NCBI GenBank assembly: GCA_900321605.1
Contig: ONWR01000028.1
Location: 1 to 41,226 of the forward strand
From: an uncultured Bacteroidales bacterium
GTDB taxonomy: Bacteria > Bacteroidota > Bacteroidia > Bacteroidales > Paludibacteraceae
Direction: 5' to 3'
Length of the DNA: 41,226 nt
The translations under genes were made by a program, and so were the position numbers. The notes beneath the pieces are model-generated. The model was not told the DNA's origin and did not search any database. It worked only from the letters and a program-made list of their open reading frames with translations. Shown here piece after piece: positions 1-8,628 of this stretch (within the stretch, counting starts at the first letter, position 1; each line of letters begins with the position of its first letter).

Positions 1-530
1 AGAGCCGTCCGATGGAGTTCTCCCTGACGAGCGAGCAACGTGCGCGTTTGGGACAACATTTAGAAACGGCTTATCCTGCGCTGATGCAGTTATTAGACGT
101 GAATTTTCACTCCGTCGTCCTGCGTATGGCGGTGCATATAGAGCGTATCGCCATGATACTCACGGCGCTTCGCTTGGAGCAAGGAGTAAAGACCGCTTCG
201 CTAAAGGACAATAGACTAATTTGCTCCGACTCTGACTACGCCACCGCCGAACTTATCGGGAATAAGCTTATCCTCCATATGGCTGCGGCGTACAGGATGA
301 TTAAGGGTGCTGAGGAAGTGAGTGTACCGAAAGTACAGCCGCTGGATCAACGTAAGATGTTGCTGAGTATGCTACCTGAAGAGTTTGAGAGCTATAAGTT
401 GGTAGAAGAAGGAAAGTCGCAAGGAATACCAGCCAGAACGGTAGCGAGATGGAACGATAAATGGGTAGAAGAAGGTGTTGTTGTGAAGATCAGACAAGGT
501 CATTATAGGAAATTAACTGCTGCAGTATAG
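1..530 (+). CDS. DUF3987-type protein, C-terminal part (5' end outside window)
   Basis: The reading frame is already open at the left edge (first full codon at base 3), so the Met at base 12 is internal and this is the last ~175 residues of a longer protein. The segment HIERIAMILTALRLEQG followed by CSDSDYATAELIGNKLILH resembles the C-terminal helical part of DUF3987 (primase/helicase-like) proteins common in Bacteroidales mobile and accessory DNA. The final ~50 residues contain a helix-turn-helix-like stretch (GIPARTVARWNDKWVEEG) that may bind DNA. Its biochemical role is not established. The family call rests on recognition of this C-terminal pattern only, because the N-terminal part is not in the window. 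Confidence 0.6.
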   Translation, partial: SRPMEFSLTSEQRARLGQHLETAYPALMQLLDVNFHSVVLRMAVHIERIAMILTALRLEQGVKTASLKDNRLICSDSDYATAELIGNKLILHMAAAYRMIKGAEEVSVPKVQPLDQRKMLLSMLPEEFESYKLVEEGKSQGIPARTVARWNDKWVEEGVVVKIRQGHYRKLTAAV

Positions 531-602
531 CAGTTACCCTCGTTAATCAATAATGAATCAACAAGGAATATCTAAGGAATAACTAAAGATTTGCGGCTTT
601 AA

Positions 603-836
603 GAGCAGCAATGTATAAAAAAAACACATGGCAAGAATGGCAAAAATGGCAAAAGTTTTGCCACTTATGCCACTTTTGCCACAGCAAAAAATCAATACAT
701 CTATCGTGATAAGTCTCATCCTCGTTTTATGGAGATGTACGAACGTTGGCGCGCTCAACTGAGTTCCGTCGAACCTTGCAAGCAGTTCCCAAACTTTGTG
801 AGAGCGGTGTTAGCAAGCGAAAAGAGTCCGAATTAA
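603..836 (+). pseudogene. Unrecognised open-frame remnant ending in a terminator
   Basis: One frame is open from just after a stop (600–602) to TAA at 834–836. It lacks a start codon until Met at 729, which would give a 35-residue peptide. The frame reads through a Gly-Lys-Asn repeat (GKNGKNGKSFATYATFATAK) encoded by the phased repeat at 629–681, then a more protein-like stretch (SHPRFMEMYERWRAQL). The stop lies in the loop of an intrinsic terminator, which suggests the 3' end of a once-real gene. I do not recognise the family. It may be the tail of a truncated gene from the same accessory element as the DUF3987 protein. Confidence 0.3.
629..681. repeat. 9-nt phased inverted repeat (TGGCAAAAN / NTTTTGCCA)
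   Basis: Three copies of a TGGCA-led 9-mer on the left face three copies ending in TGCCA on the right. The innermost pair is TGGCAAAA-G-TTTTGCCA. The array can fold as an imperfect hairpin of about 26 bp in DNA or RNA. It lies 99 bp after the DUF3987 stop codon and inside the open frame at 603–836. Confidence 0.6.
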
Positions 837-850
837 CGGGCTCTTTTCTA
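820..850 (+). terminator. Intrinsic terminator of the remnant at 603–836
   Basis: AAAAGAGTCCG (820–830), loop AATTAA, then CGGGCTCTTTT (837–847) pair over 11 positions with one G·T wobble, and the right arm ends in a T run. The loop contains the stop codon of the upstream open frame. Confidence 0.6.
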
Positions 851-901
851 TTTCCCATTTCTAATCTCCCTTCGTTCGAACGATCGGCTTCGCCGTATGG
901 G

Positions 902-922
902 TCATTTATCATTTACCATTTG
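902..922. repeat. Heptamer array (TCATTTA)
   Basis: Two exact TCATTTA units and a third variant (CCATTTG) stand in register. The array coincides with the point where the ADP-ribosylglycohydrolase-like frame on the minus strand stops being homologous-looking. Confidence 0.5.
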
Positions 923-995
923 ACCTTGTACGTTGTAGATCTTGCCTGAACTCGTAGATGCTGCCTACGGTGTCGCCAATCAATGCTCCTAACAT
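909..995 (-). pseudogene. ADP-ribosylglycohydrolase N-terminal fragment (28 codons)
   Basis: On the minus strand a Met at 995 begins MLGALIGDTVGSIYEF, which matches the highly conserved N-terminus of ADP-ribosylglycohydrolase (DraG/ARH) proteins, where the GDxxGS stretch helps form the metal-binding site. The frame continues for only 28 codons and ends at 909 inside a heptamer repeat array. Full-length family members are about 250–300 residues, so this is a truncated remnant. It lies 106 bp downstream of the HIRAN gene on the same strand, so it may once have been the last gene of that cassette. The call rests on about 16 residues. Confidence 0.5.
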
Positions 996-1101
996 AATGG
1001 TGTGGTGTTTTTAATAAACCGTGGCGAGAGAGGTTTGCGCACTACACGGCGCTCCTCTTCGCGCACGTGAGCAAGCTAAGATGGAGTCTCTAAACGGACC
1101 A

Positions 1102-1446
1102 TCAGGCTTGTTCTTGTTTTCTACGTTTGAGATAAATAACGATACTTACCTGTTGCTCGGGGTGAGCGGTCGGGTCTACCGATTGGATACGAGCTTCGAA
1201 AATATCGGAGTATCCTAAATCAAGAAACATCGCGATTGTCTCATTCAGTTGACGCGGGATATATCCAATATGTTTCTTGTTGAAGAAAATGGCAACGGCT
1301 TTGTGGTCGTGGACATTCTCGTCTTCTCGCACGAGTTGTACCTCTTTACCGATTTTCAGTTTATCAAAAACCTCACATCCCTCATTGTACGTAAACGCTG
1401 CGACGTGGCAGCTCAGGAAATGCTCCTTGTCAGATTTAATCTTCAT
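1102..1446 (-). CDS. HIRAN-domain protein
   Basis: This 114-residue protein is essentially one HIRAN domain. The domain core is visible as a central segment with VREDENVHDHKAVAIFF, then HIGYIPRQLNE, then a C-terminal strand. HIRAN domains bind single-stranded DNA 3' ends or damaged DNA and often accompany SNF2-type helicases; HLTF/Rad5 are the known eukaryotic examples. It is the last intact gene of the minus-strand cassette, separated from the WYL gene by 125 bp that carry its own promoter block (1498–1561). The start is supported by GGAGGT a few bases upstream (complement of 1451–1456), a strong ribosome site that is unusual in Bacteroidota. It may recruit or regulate the cassette helicase; this is inference. 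Confidence 0.8.
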   Translation of the reverse strand: MKIKSDKEHFLSCHVAAFTYNEGCEVFDKLKIGKEVQLVREDENVHDHKAVAIFFNKKHIGYIPRQLNETIAMFLDLGYSDIFEARIQSVDPTAHPEQQVSIVIYLKRRKQEQA

Positions 1447-1497
1447 AATTACCTCCGATTTTAAAGGGTTTTACATGCGTGATTTTTTAAATTCAGT

Positions 1498-1561
1498 GCA
1501 AAGGTACTACCAACTGTGTGACACTTGAAGTCCGAAGGCGCAAAAAAATGTCAAAAAAATG
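1498..1561 (-). promoter_or_regulatory. Promoter/operator block of the HIRAN gene (copy A)
   Basis: On the minus strand TACCTTTGC (complement of 1498–1506) matches the Bacteroidota -7 box TAnnTTTG. Upstream of it lies a TGTCACA core and a CCTTCGGAC segment, followed by two A/T runs. The whole 64-nt block recurs upstream of the DUF6361 gene at 8629–8692 with 50 of 64 positions identical. A shared operator for the WYL-domain regulator encoded next to it is the simplest reading. Confidence 0.65.
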
Positions 1562-1571
1562 CATTTTTTCT

Positions 1572-2489
1572 TTATAAGTACATTTTTTGCATGTTTTCGG
1601 CTTCTATTTTGAACTGATTTCGGAGAGAGGCGGGTTCGAGGACTTCGAGGGTTGAACCGAACTTACGGAGTTCTTGGATGAAGTCGTACGTAGGTGCAAC
1701 GAAGAATGTGAAATAGCAGAATCCGTCTTCCGTTTTGAGTTCAGTCTGCGAGTGGTGGAGCGGCAGGGAGCGCATAAAGTTGGCATCGTACTCGGTAAGG
1801 CGCACAACGATCTTCTCCGGTTCGGTGATAGTACGATCGACACCGTACTGATTTTTGAAGAAGTCCTTGGCGTGGAACTTACGCGGGATGTCGTAGCTTT
1901 TATCGACGATGACGAGTTCTTTCATTCGGTCGAGGGCATAGACGCGGGGTTGGTCTTCCTCAGGATGGTCAGCGGGTTTGCCGACGAGATACCACCGACG
2001 TCTGCACACTTTGAGGCAGTACGGTGCGAGAAGGAAGGAGTGTGGTTCGGTACGCTTGTAGCCCTGATAGGTAGCGTATAGTTGACGCTTCTCCTTCATG
2101 GCACTGACGATGGTGGAGAGATACCGCGAGCCATCGGAAGTCTCTTCGAAGATGATTCGGTCTTTCATGTCACCGGCGAGATTGACCATGTTGCTGACGG
2201 CGTAGGTGTCCACAAGCCAAGCGCGCAGTCCGTTGCCGTCGAGGTCGCCTCGTTCCGCGATGGAATAGAGGTTGGTGGTGCGGTCACAAACAATCTCGAT
2301 GCCGAATAGTTCGGCGATATCCTCGCGATGGCGGTGGAGATTGCGTTTGCCGTACTCGCGTTCATGCTTGTCGTTGTAGTGCGATTGCTCCCAGCGTTTG
2401 TCGATCTGCGAGAGCGAAATCTGTTTGGCGGAATAGACGGTGTCCAAGAGCCAGAACAAACGATGGAAGAGTTTAATTTGTGCTGCCAT
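1572..2489 (-). CDS. WYL-domain transcriptional regulator
   Basis: The 305-residue protein has an N-terminal winged-helix-like region (about 1–75, with paired basic helices such as YGKRNLHRHREDI), a WYL domain at about 130–200 containing the signature RRRWYLVG (W166-Y167-L168), and a C-terminal WCX-like extension. WYL domains are ligand sensors in bacterial regulators and are frequent in phage-defence loci, where they often repress the system. Its start overlaps the end of the helicase gene by 17 nt, so it is translated as part of the same operon. It is the obvious candidate to bind the duplicated promoter block at 1498–1561 and 8629–8692; that link is inference. Confidence 0.85.
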   Translation of the reverse strand: MAAQIKLFHRLFWLLDTVYSAKQISLSQIDKRWEQSHYNDKHEREYGKRNLHRHREDIAELFGIEIVCDRTTNLYSIAERGDLDGNGLRAWLVDTYAVSNMVNLAGDMKDRIIFEETSDGSRYLSTIVSAMKEKRQLYATYQGYKRTEPHSFLLAPYCLKVCRRRWYLVGKPADHPEEDQPRVYALDRMKELVIVDKSYDIPRKFHAKDFFKNQYGVDRTITEPEKIVVRLTEYDANFMRSLPLHHSQTELKTEDGFCYFTFFVAPTYDFIQELRKFGSTLEVLEPASLRNQFKIEAENMQKMYL

Positions 2490-5400
2490 GATTCTTATTG
2501 TAGGGACTTAAGTCGATTAACAGTTTATGCATATTTTCGGGTTGGATCTTGCCTTTGAGCAGTTCGAGCAGTTCTTCCTGACGCGGCTGTCCCATGGTGA
2601 GACGATAGAGCGAGAGGATGTCGATGAGGTGCTGGTAGCGGCTCTGGTCGAGGCTCATGGGGTACATGGGGACGATACGTTCGATCCATTCGAGGACGCC
2701 GTCTTCTTTGTGCTCTGCAACTACCTCACGCGGCAAGCACCAGAAAGGCACGAGGTCGGAATAGCCGAGGTGTTGCCATGTCTCTTTGGCTTGTGCGAAC
2801 ATATCATTCCACGCGAAATGGTCGGGGAAGAGATGAGCAATGTTTCGCCGGATTGCAAGGCACTTGTAGCGGTTGATTCGTCCTTCCCGTTGCTCCATGT
2901 CTACCGGATTGGAGGGAAGGTTCCAGTGCATTATCTTACGGCTATAGCGATGGAAGTCGAGTCCTTCCTGACCGACAGAAGTGGTAGCGAGAACGAACGG
3001 CCGGAAAGGCGAGTTGAACGCCTGTTGCAGGCTCATGTTGTGCTGCACGGACTGGTCGTTGGATTGCACTTTTCCGTTGGCGTAGTCATAGGCGTAGAAA
3101 CGGTGCATTGCCATCTTCTGCTGGTAGTGCTCTTCCTTGGGTTTGCAGAAGGATTCGGTAGTATCGATATCGACGGTAGAGACACCGACGAAAGACTGCG
3201 ACATAGCTTCTGCGACACGCTTGGCGTACTCGGGATGGTGGATGTTCTCTTCGATGGTGTGTGCGAACTCATTGAGGACCGATTGGAGATTTCCCATGAC
3301 GCAATATTCGAGCACACGCTCGTAGTAGTTGACGTCTTTGAGATGGGAGCATCGGTCGACGATGGCAGCACTCTCGCGGTTGTTAAAGAGGGAGACGAAG
3401 CCGGTTGCCACTTGTTCGGCGAGGGCTTGGTTGTGAAGGACGCGATAAAGGCAGACACCCGGAGCAGCGATAGCCATGTGCGCGAGGACACGGACGACAC
3501 GCTGTGTGATAGGCGGTAGCGCCGTTTGGGGTTCTCCTTCGAGGGCACGGATGATACGGAGCACACCGGCACTTCCGGTTGGTGCTTCTGGGTCTATGTC
3601 GAGCGATTGGGTATCGAGATAGATCTGATCTTCGAGCCGCTTGATGACGGACGCGAGGTCACGGACGCCTTCGGTGTAGAAGGTCTGCGGGTCGTAGAGA
3701 TTGGCGAGATAGGTGCTGGGGTACTTGAGCAGCGTTTGGTCGAGTTGGTGCTTATCTTTCTTGCCGACGATATCGACGAGACGCTGAGCGCCTTGCTTGG
3801 CTTTATAACTGGTGCCAGGAAAGACGACGGAGATGTTGCGTTGCTCACTCTCGTAGCTGAGCATGATGGCCAACATACGTGGCACCATCTCCCATGAGGA
3901 GAAGACGAGGACCTTGGAGAAGTCTTTGTTTTTGGCAAAGACGTTGGAGGCGGGCACGTCGTAATACGGATGAGAGGCAGGCACCCACAGGAGCAGTTCG
4001 GACTGACGTCCGAAGAGGTCGCGCTTGATATAATCGAGCCGTGCGTTGTTGGCGGCTATGGGTTTGTAGGAATAGACATGGTGTCCTTTGAGCAGCAGCC
4101 GTTGTGTCACGGAGCCAATGGGCAGCGGTTTGGCATGCTTGCGCTGCGTGGGGTCGTAGGCTCGTTCGATGAATTTCTTCTCCTTGTAATGCTGCATGAA
4201 AGAGAGAAGATAGGGAGAGGACTTGACGTACTCGATAGAGAGGTGTCCAGGGTTCTCGTTGAGTTCTTCTCCGGCTTTATCGAGCAAGTGCTGCATCTGA
4301 CAATAGGAGAGGATGTCTCCTTCGGAGATAGGCACGGATTCGTTTTCGGTGACAGACTGGATGAGACCTTCGTTGAGCCGTTCGGTACGGCACATGACTT
4401 CGTACATGGTGTCTTCTGCCGTTTTCTTCTTGGCGACGAGGATATCGAGTTGCTCGGCTTCGAGATGGGAGAGGCTGCGGGAGTAATCTTCCCAAACGGT
4501 GTTGAATCGTGCTTGTCCGTTATTGAGGAAGCGCATTAGTTTCATGAAGTCCTCGTACTGCTCGTCACAATTCTGTTCGTTGATCTCTTCGAGCGTCGTG
4601 TAAGGTTTGTAAGGCGTTGCGGAGAGAAGGAGCACGTACGGGATGTTGGCCTCGAAGAAGAAGCGGTGAGCAATCATAGATTCCTCGGTAGAGAGGTCGG
4701 AATTGATCAGGTTGCTGAACCGCTGGAACTCATCCATGATGACGAGGTCGGGTTCGAGTGCGTCGAGACTTATCTGCGCGAAGATAGTGCGAAGCGTGTT
4801 GATGACGCGAATCATGTCAGCATTGACCCATTGTGGGTTGGTAGCAATGCGGATGAGGTCATCGATGAGTGACGCGGGTAGATGGTTTTGCAGTTTGACC
4901 TGCATGTCGGCGATGTAGTTGTCGCCTACGGCGAGGACGCGGTCTTCATACCACCGGACATCCCGATCCCAAGACTTGTTAGAAACGTAGTTCTGGAGTT
5001 GGAAACGTTTGTATAGTTCGGATTGGTATGGCGCGAGTGCTTCGATACGACGGATGTGTGCGTACATAAGCGCACGTTCGTTTTTACTACCGCTACCGCC
5101 TTGGACGGAGAAGGACGTGGCCGGAGTAATCGGCACAAGGAGCGTTCTCATCTCGCCGTTCTGGTAGGCTTCGGTGGCGCGGAGGTTCGCCATCCGTTCT
5201 TCGAGGACGAGGTGTTGCATGGAGAGACGGCTGTCGGAGATACGGAGCACGTCGTCGGATTTATCGACCAGTTTGTAGATATTCTGGCGGATGATATTTT
5301 GGTTGGAGCAGACATATACGATACGATAATCGTCATCTTGCACGTCCTTGCGGAGCGTACGCACTTCATCGATGATCGCACGTGCCATGATGGTCTTGCC

Positions 5401-5508
5401 CAGTCCGACTTCGTCGGAGAGGAGTACGCGCTTCTGCTCATTCTCAGAACGGTTCTTGAAGATCTCAATGATGCGCTTGACTGTGTGTGCTTGGAAGTTC
5501 TTTAGCAT
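2473..5508 (-). CDS. SNF2/DEAD-like superfamily 2 helicase
   Basis: This 1011-residue protein has all main SF2 motifs: Walker A in LLSDEVGLGKTI (about 30–40), motif II as DEFQ (259–262, variant of DEAH), motif III SAT (296–298), and a C-terminal helicase lobe with TTSVGQEGLDFH and QREGRINRY (about 842–881; arginine finger region). It should couple ATP hydrolysis to translocation on duplex DNA. The DEVGLGKT form and long inserts resemble SNF2-like helicases of defence systems rather than housekeeping helicases. It overlaps the PLD gene by 7 nt and the WYL gene by 17 nt, implying translational coupling and a common complex. Confidence 0.85.
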   Translation of the reverse strand: MLKNFQAHTVKRIIEIFKNRSENEQKRVLLSDEVGLGKTIMARAIIDEVRTLRKDVQDDDYRIVYVCSNQNIIRQNIYKLVDKSDDVLRISDSRLSMQHLVLEERMANLRATEAYQNGEMRTLLVPITPATSFSVQGGSGSKNERALMYAHIRRIEALAPYQSELYKRFQLQNYVSNKSWDRDVRWYEDRVLAVGDNYIADMQVKLQNHLPASLIDDLIRIATNPQWVNADMIRVINTLRTIFAQISLDALEPDLVIMDEFQRFSNLINSDLSTEESMIAHRFFFEANIPYVLLLSATPYKPYTTLEEINEQNCDEQYEDFMKLMRFLNNGQARFNTVWEDYSRSLSHLEAEQLDILVAKKKTAEDTMYEVMCRTERLNEGLIQSVTENESVPISEGDILSYCQMQHLLDKAGEELNENPGHLSIEYVKSSPYLLSFMQHYKEKKFIERAYDPTQRKHAKPLPIGSVTQRLLLKGHHVYSYKPIAANNARLDYIKRDLFGRQSELLLWVPASHPYYDVPASNVFAKNKDFSKVLVFSSWEMVPRMLAIMLSYESEQRNISVVFPGTSYKAKQGAQRLVDIVGKKDKHQLDQTLLKYPSTYLANLYDPQTFYTEGVRDLASVIKRLEDQIYLDTQSLDIDPEAPTGSAGVLRIIRALEGEPQTALPPITQRVVRVLAHMAIAAPGVCLYRVLHNQALAEQVATGFVSLFNNRESAAIVDRCSHLKDVNYYERVLEYCVMGNLQSVLNEFAHTIEENIHHPEYAKRVAEAMSQSFVGVSTVDIDTTESFCKPKEEHYQQKMAMHRFYAYDYANGKVQSNDQSVQHNMSLQQAFNSPFRPFVLATTSVGQEGLDFHRYSRKIMHWNLPSNPVDMEQREGRINRYKCLAIRRNIAHLFPDHFAWNDMFAQAKETWQHLGYSDLVPFWCLPREVVAEHKEDGVLEWIERIVPMYPMSLDQSRYQHLIDILSLYRLTMGQPRQEELLELLKGKIQPENMHKLLIDLSPYNKNHGSTN

Positions 5509-7331
5509 AGCCGTTCGAGTTGTTTAATGATGGATGTAAATTTGTCTAACATCTGCGCGAAGTCTTGCGGCACGACGTTGGCGCCGAGTCGGTTGACGAG
5601 TTCGTTGACGTCACGTATCATGCGCGGAGAGGAGTACGCAACACGGAGCAGTTGCTCGTATATCTGTGGGTAGTTCTGCGCCTGTTGAGCAGAGGATGAA
5701 CCGCCGTTTTCGGACGCGAGGAAATCTTGCATGGAAAGCATCTCGACGGGGTCGTCGGAGAGCATCAAAGCGACGTAGTTCATGAATTTCTCGCGGGTGT
5801 CCACGACACTTTGGTATATCCAGTTGTCGCGCATGGCTGGCATGCCGTTGGTGGGCACTTTGCAGAGGGCGCGTTTGGATAGTTCGCCGTCCCGGATCTC
5901 GAGCACATAGAACTCGGAGAGGTGGAGACGGTAGATGTCGGTGAGCCGCATTTCTTTGTCCCAAGGGATAGTCTGGTCGCACTGGAGCGGTCGGAGCGTG
6001 ATACCGAAATCGGTCAGTTCACGCTTGAGTTCACGCTTGGCTTGCTGAATGTATTTCTGCGTAGTTGCCAGCGAGATGTCGTATAGTTCGTTGGTCTTAC
6101 CGGGCGTGATGGTGGCGGACTTGATAGCACGCATAGCATATTTGAGCGCGTGTTCGAGACCGAGTTCACGTTGTCGTTGTTCGGTGGTGTCGATAGCTGT
6201 CGGTTCTGTGATACGGACGTATCGATTCTCGTTGCCAAGTATCTCATCACGCATGGCGAAGAATCGTTCTCCTCGTGTCTGCCGGAATTGGAAAGCGACC
6301 GTCATCTCGGTGTTGCGATGGAAAGCGTTGTTAGTGGCATTGGCAGAACCGAGGTAGAGGAAATGTCCGCGTCTGTCACCGGTCCAGCACTGGGTGAGAT
6401 ATAGTTTGGCGTGGAGGTTGACCGGCGTGACGGTGTTGTCGAGCATCGTGTCGTTAACCGCATAGACCTCGTCGAAGGTGTCGAGCACTTCCTGGGAGAT
6501 ATTCTCACTGCGCGTGACGAGGACTTTGTAGGAGTCTTTGATGCGTCGTGCGGCGAGGTGCTGGAGCATAGCGGTGTCCACAAAGGGAGAGACTATCATG
6601 AGTCGTTCGGAACGCGCGAGGATGTCCTTGAGGGACGGTGTGTCGGGCGCTTGGTGACCGAACCAGACGGGGAAGAAATCGTAGGCATCGTCGATGAAGG
6701 GTTCGTCCATGTCGAATCGTTCGATACGAAGGATATCGTCGGTCATGCGAAGCACTTGCTGCTTCTTGTCGCCTGCCGGGAGTTGGTCAGCGAGGTTTGT
6801 AAGGAACCACTGAAGGGACTGGTGACGACGAGCGTTCTTGCTGCGTCTGCCTTCTGAGAGTAGTCTGCCGCGCATGCTGACGATGACGTCGATGTCGTCG
6901 CTATAGGTCAGATTGCGGCTGAGGATGAGGAGCCGGATCTGCTCTTCGTTATTGTCGTTTATTTCGCGGATGACCCACATCTTCGGATGGAAGTTAGCGG
7001 TCATCTTGTCGTTATCGACGACCTCTTGAATACTGGATTCGAAGAGGGAGTAGATGGTCTGGCTGTTCTGCGGCACTTGGATCCCGCCTTTGTTGCAGAA
7101 CAAGATGAAACGGTCACTGCCTCGACGGATGGATTCGAGCAGGTAGGCGGGCGACTGGCGAATAGTTTCGTCGAACTCGCCGAGCATGCCGAATGCCATG
7201 GGGACGGAGAGGAGTCCTTCGAAACTGAGCGAATAGGTAACGCCTATGGCGAAGTCCACTTCAAAGCCCGGTGAGGGTTGCAACAGGTCGCTATAAAGCA
7301 GGTCTTTTAATGTATCTCTTCGTTGGGACAT
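5502..7331 (-). CDS. Phospholipase D-fold nuclease
   Basis: The 609-residue protein carries two HxK catalytic motifs, as expected of a two-lobed PLD enzyme: FHPKMWVI (H115, K117) followed by LILSRNLT, and NLHAKLYL (H307, K309) followed by YLGSANATNNAF and a trailing acidic residue (RNTEM). PLD-fold nucleases cut DNA without metal; DrmC of DISARM is a known defence example. The C-terminal ~250 residues are unassigned. The gene overlaps the upstream DUF6361 gene by 25 nt and the downstream helicase by 7 nt. With the helicase it forms a plausible translocase–nuclease pair. PLD assignment is sound; DNA as substrate is inferred from context. Confidence 0.82.
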   Translation of the reverse strand: MSQRRDTLKDLLYSDLLQPSPGFEVDFAIGVTYSLSFEGLLSVPMAFGMLGEFDETIRQSPAYLLESIRRGSDRFILFCNKGGIQVPQNSQTIYSLFESSIQEVVDNDKMTANFHPKMWVIREINDNNEEQIRLLILSRNLTYSDDIDVIVSMRGRLLSEGRRSKNARRHQSLQWFLTNLADQLPAGDKKQQVLRMTDDILRIERFDMDEPFIDDAYDFFPVWFGHQAPDTPSLKDILARSERLMIVSPFVDTAMLQHLAARRIKDSYKVLVTRSENISQEVLDTFDEVYAVNDTMLDNTVTPVNLHAKLYLTQCWTGDRRGHFLYLGSANATNNAFHRNTEMTVAFQFRQTRGERFFAMRDEILGNENRYVRITEPTAIDTTEQRQRELGLEHALKYAMRAIKSATITPGKTNELYDISLATTQKYIQQAKRELKRELTDFGITLRPLQCDQTIPWDKEMRLTDIYRLHLSEFYVLEIRDGELSKRALCKVPTNGMPAMRDNWIYQSVVDTREKFMNYVALMLSDDPVEMLSMQDFLASENGGSSSAQQAQNYPQIYEQLLRVAYSSPRMIRDVNELVNRLGANVVPQDFAQMLDKFTSIIKQLERLC

Positions 7332-8536
7332 ATGGCATTGCGGATTTCGGTGATTACTTGATAGACGATCTCATCCCAGCGGAAGGTCATGACGCGTGGT
7401 TCGGACATGTCGTAGGCGCGATATTTGGGATTGTTGATCTTGTTGCGACCTTGTTTGATCTGCTTCTCACGATGACGGATGAGGGAGTCCAGTTGGGGCA
7501 TCTCGTTCTTGGTAAGCAGCTTGGCAGCGTTGCGGCAGAACTGGTGGACAGTGGGTTCGTTGGTGCGCGTCCATACATGTTCGAGGACGGCTTCCATCCG
7601 GCTGCTGTCGAGTATTTCGGGGTGCTGTTCGAGCCAGTCGTGCATGAGGCCGTCGTAATGGGCGGTCTGGTCGGCGTCTTCCTTGCCAAGGAAGAAGAGG
7701 TAACGATAGCGCAGGTGCATGTAATACGCCCAGTTGGAGAAATGGAGCGCGAGGCGATACTGCTTTTGGAAATGCGTGGGCAGGTCTTGCCAGAAGGGCG
7801 ATAGTGCAGCGTAGTTAGGTGCGACAGATGTGTTCTCGTGGAGGAGGTACGCGAGGAGCGAATCCTTGCTGTTCGGCGAGAGTTCGATATGGCGCTTGAT
7901 AAATTGCGCTTCGCGTTCGGTGAGATTGACTTGGAGCATCTCGCCGCGGTCAAAATCGTAGTGCTCGCCACAAGTGGCGAAGAGTTGATCCATGCCGGTC
8001 TGTTCGTCAGCGTCGGCGCCGTTCTCGATGTTGGTGAGACGCGTGGGCAGTTCTGAGAGCTTGCGTGAACGCTCGAAGATGAGTTGTTCCAGATTGCCGT
8101 TACCGCGTATCATGTTATAGGTACGTAAGCCGGTCTGATAGATGTAGGTCGGGTCATAACGGACGAACTTCGTTTCGTCGTTCTTAGCAGCCTCCAACAT
8201 ACTACTGCCGGTGATACCATTACGGTCTTCCTGCGTGTTCGCTCCATTGCAGAGCATATCGGTCAGGCGGATCTCCCAGTGGATGATTTGGCGGTGCACC
8301 TCTTCGCGGCTGCGATAGCGCAGTTTGGCGGCTTCGTAGTAGAGCGAAGGCAGCACGGCGAAGTATTTGGCGCGGCGCTGCAAGGTGGACATGCCCGGGA
8401 ACATCTCGTTAGCGAAAGCATCGCGGATACGACCGAGACCAAGCTCGTCGATGGCGGTCTGGTCGCGCACCATCTGCAGCACTTTCATGACTCGCTGACG
8501 CTCCTCTGTGTTGAATGTGACGTAGCCTATTTGCAT
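7307..8536 (-). CDS. DUF6361 family protein
   Basis: From Met at 8536 the protein starts MQIGYVTFNTEERQRV and continues with DELGLGRIRDAFANEMFPG and STLQRRAKYFAVLPSLYYE, a pattern I recognise as DUF6361, a family of unknown biochemical function found beside helicases and nucleases. Length is 409 residues. An in-frame Met at 8632 exists, but it falls inside the promoter block, and the extra 32 residues are low-complexity, so the start at 8536 is preferred. It is the first gene of the cassette and overlaps the PLD gene by 25 nt. Its place suggests a core component, perhaps sensing or DNA binding; no catalytic motif is visible to me. Confidence 0.75.
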   Translation of the reverse strand: MQIGYVTFNTEERQRVMKVLQMVRDQTAIDELGLGRIRDAFANEMFPGMSTLQRRAKYFAVLPSLYYEAAKLRYRSREEVHRQIIHWEIRLTDMLCNGANTQEDRNGITGSSMLEAAKNDETKFVRYDPTYIYQTGLRTYNMIRGNGNLEQLIFERSRKLSELPTRLTNIENGADADEQTGMDQLFATCGEHYDFDRGEMLQVNLTEREAQFIKRHIELSPNSKDSLLAYLLHENTSVAPNYAALSPFWQDLPTHFQKQYRLALHFSNWAYYMHLRYRYLFFLGKEDADQTAHYDGLMHDWLEQHPEILDSSRMEAVLEHVWTRTNEPTVHQFCRNAAKLLTKNEMPQLDSLIRHREKQIKQGRNKINNPKYRAYDMSEPRVMTFRWDEIVYQVITEIRNAICPNEEIH

Positions 8537-8567
8537 GGTACTTTGTTTTAGTAGCAATTTTGCGGGT

Positions 8568-8598
8568 GCAAAAATACAAAAATTATTTGATATACGCA
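8568..8598 (-). promoter_or_regulatory. Possible second promoter of the DUF6361 operon
   Basis: On the minus strand TATTTTTGC (complement of 8568–8576) matches the -7 consensus, with a TTG about 20 nt upstream. It lies closer to the gene start (8536) than the conserved block at 8629–8692, so transcription may start at either site. Confidence 0.35.
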
Positions 8599-8628
8599 AG
8601 TTTTTCTGTGTATTTTTCGAAAAACGCT

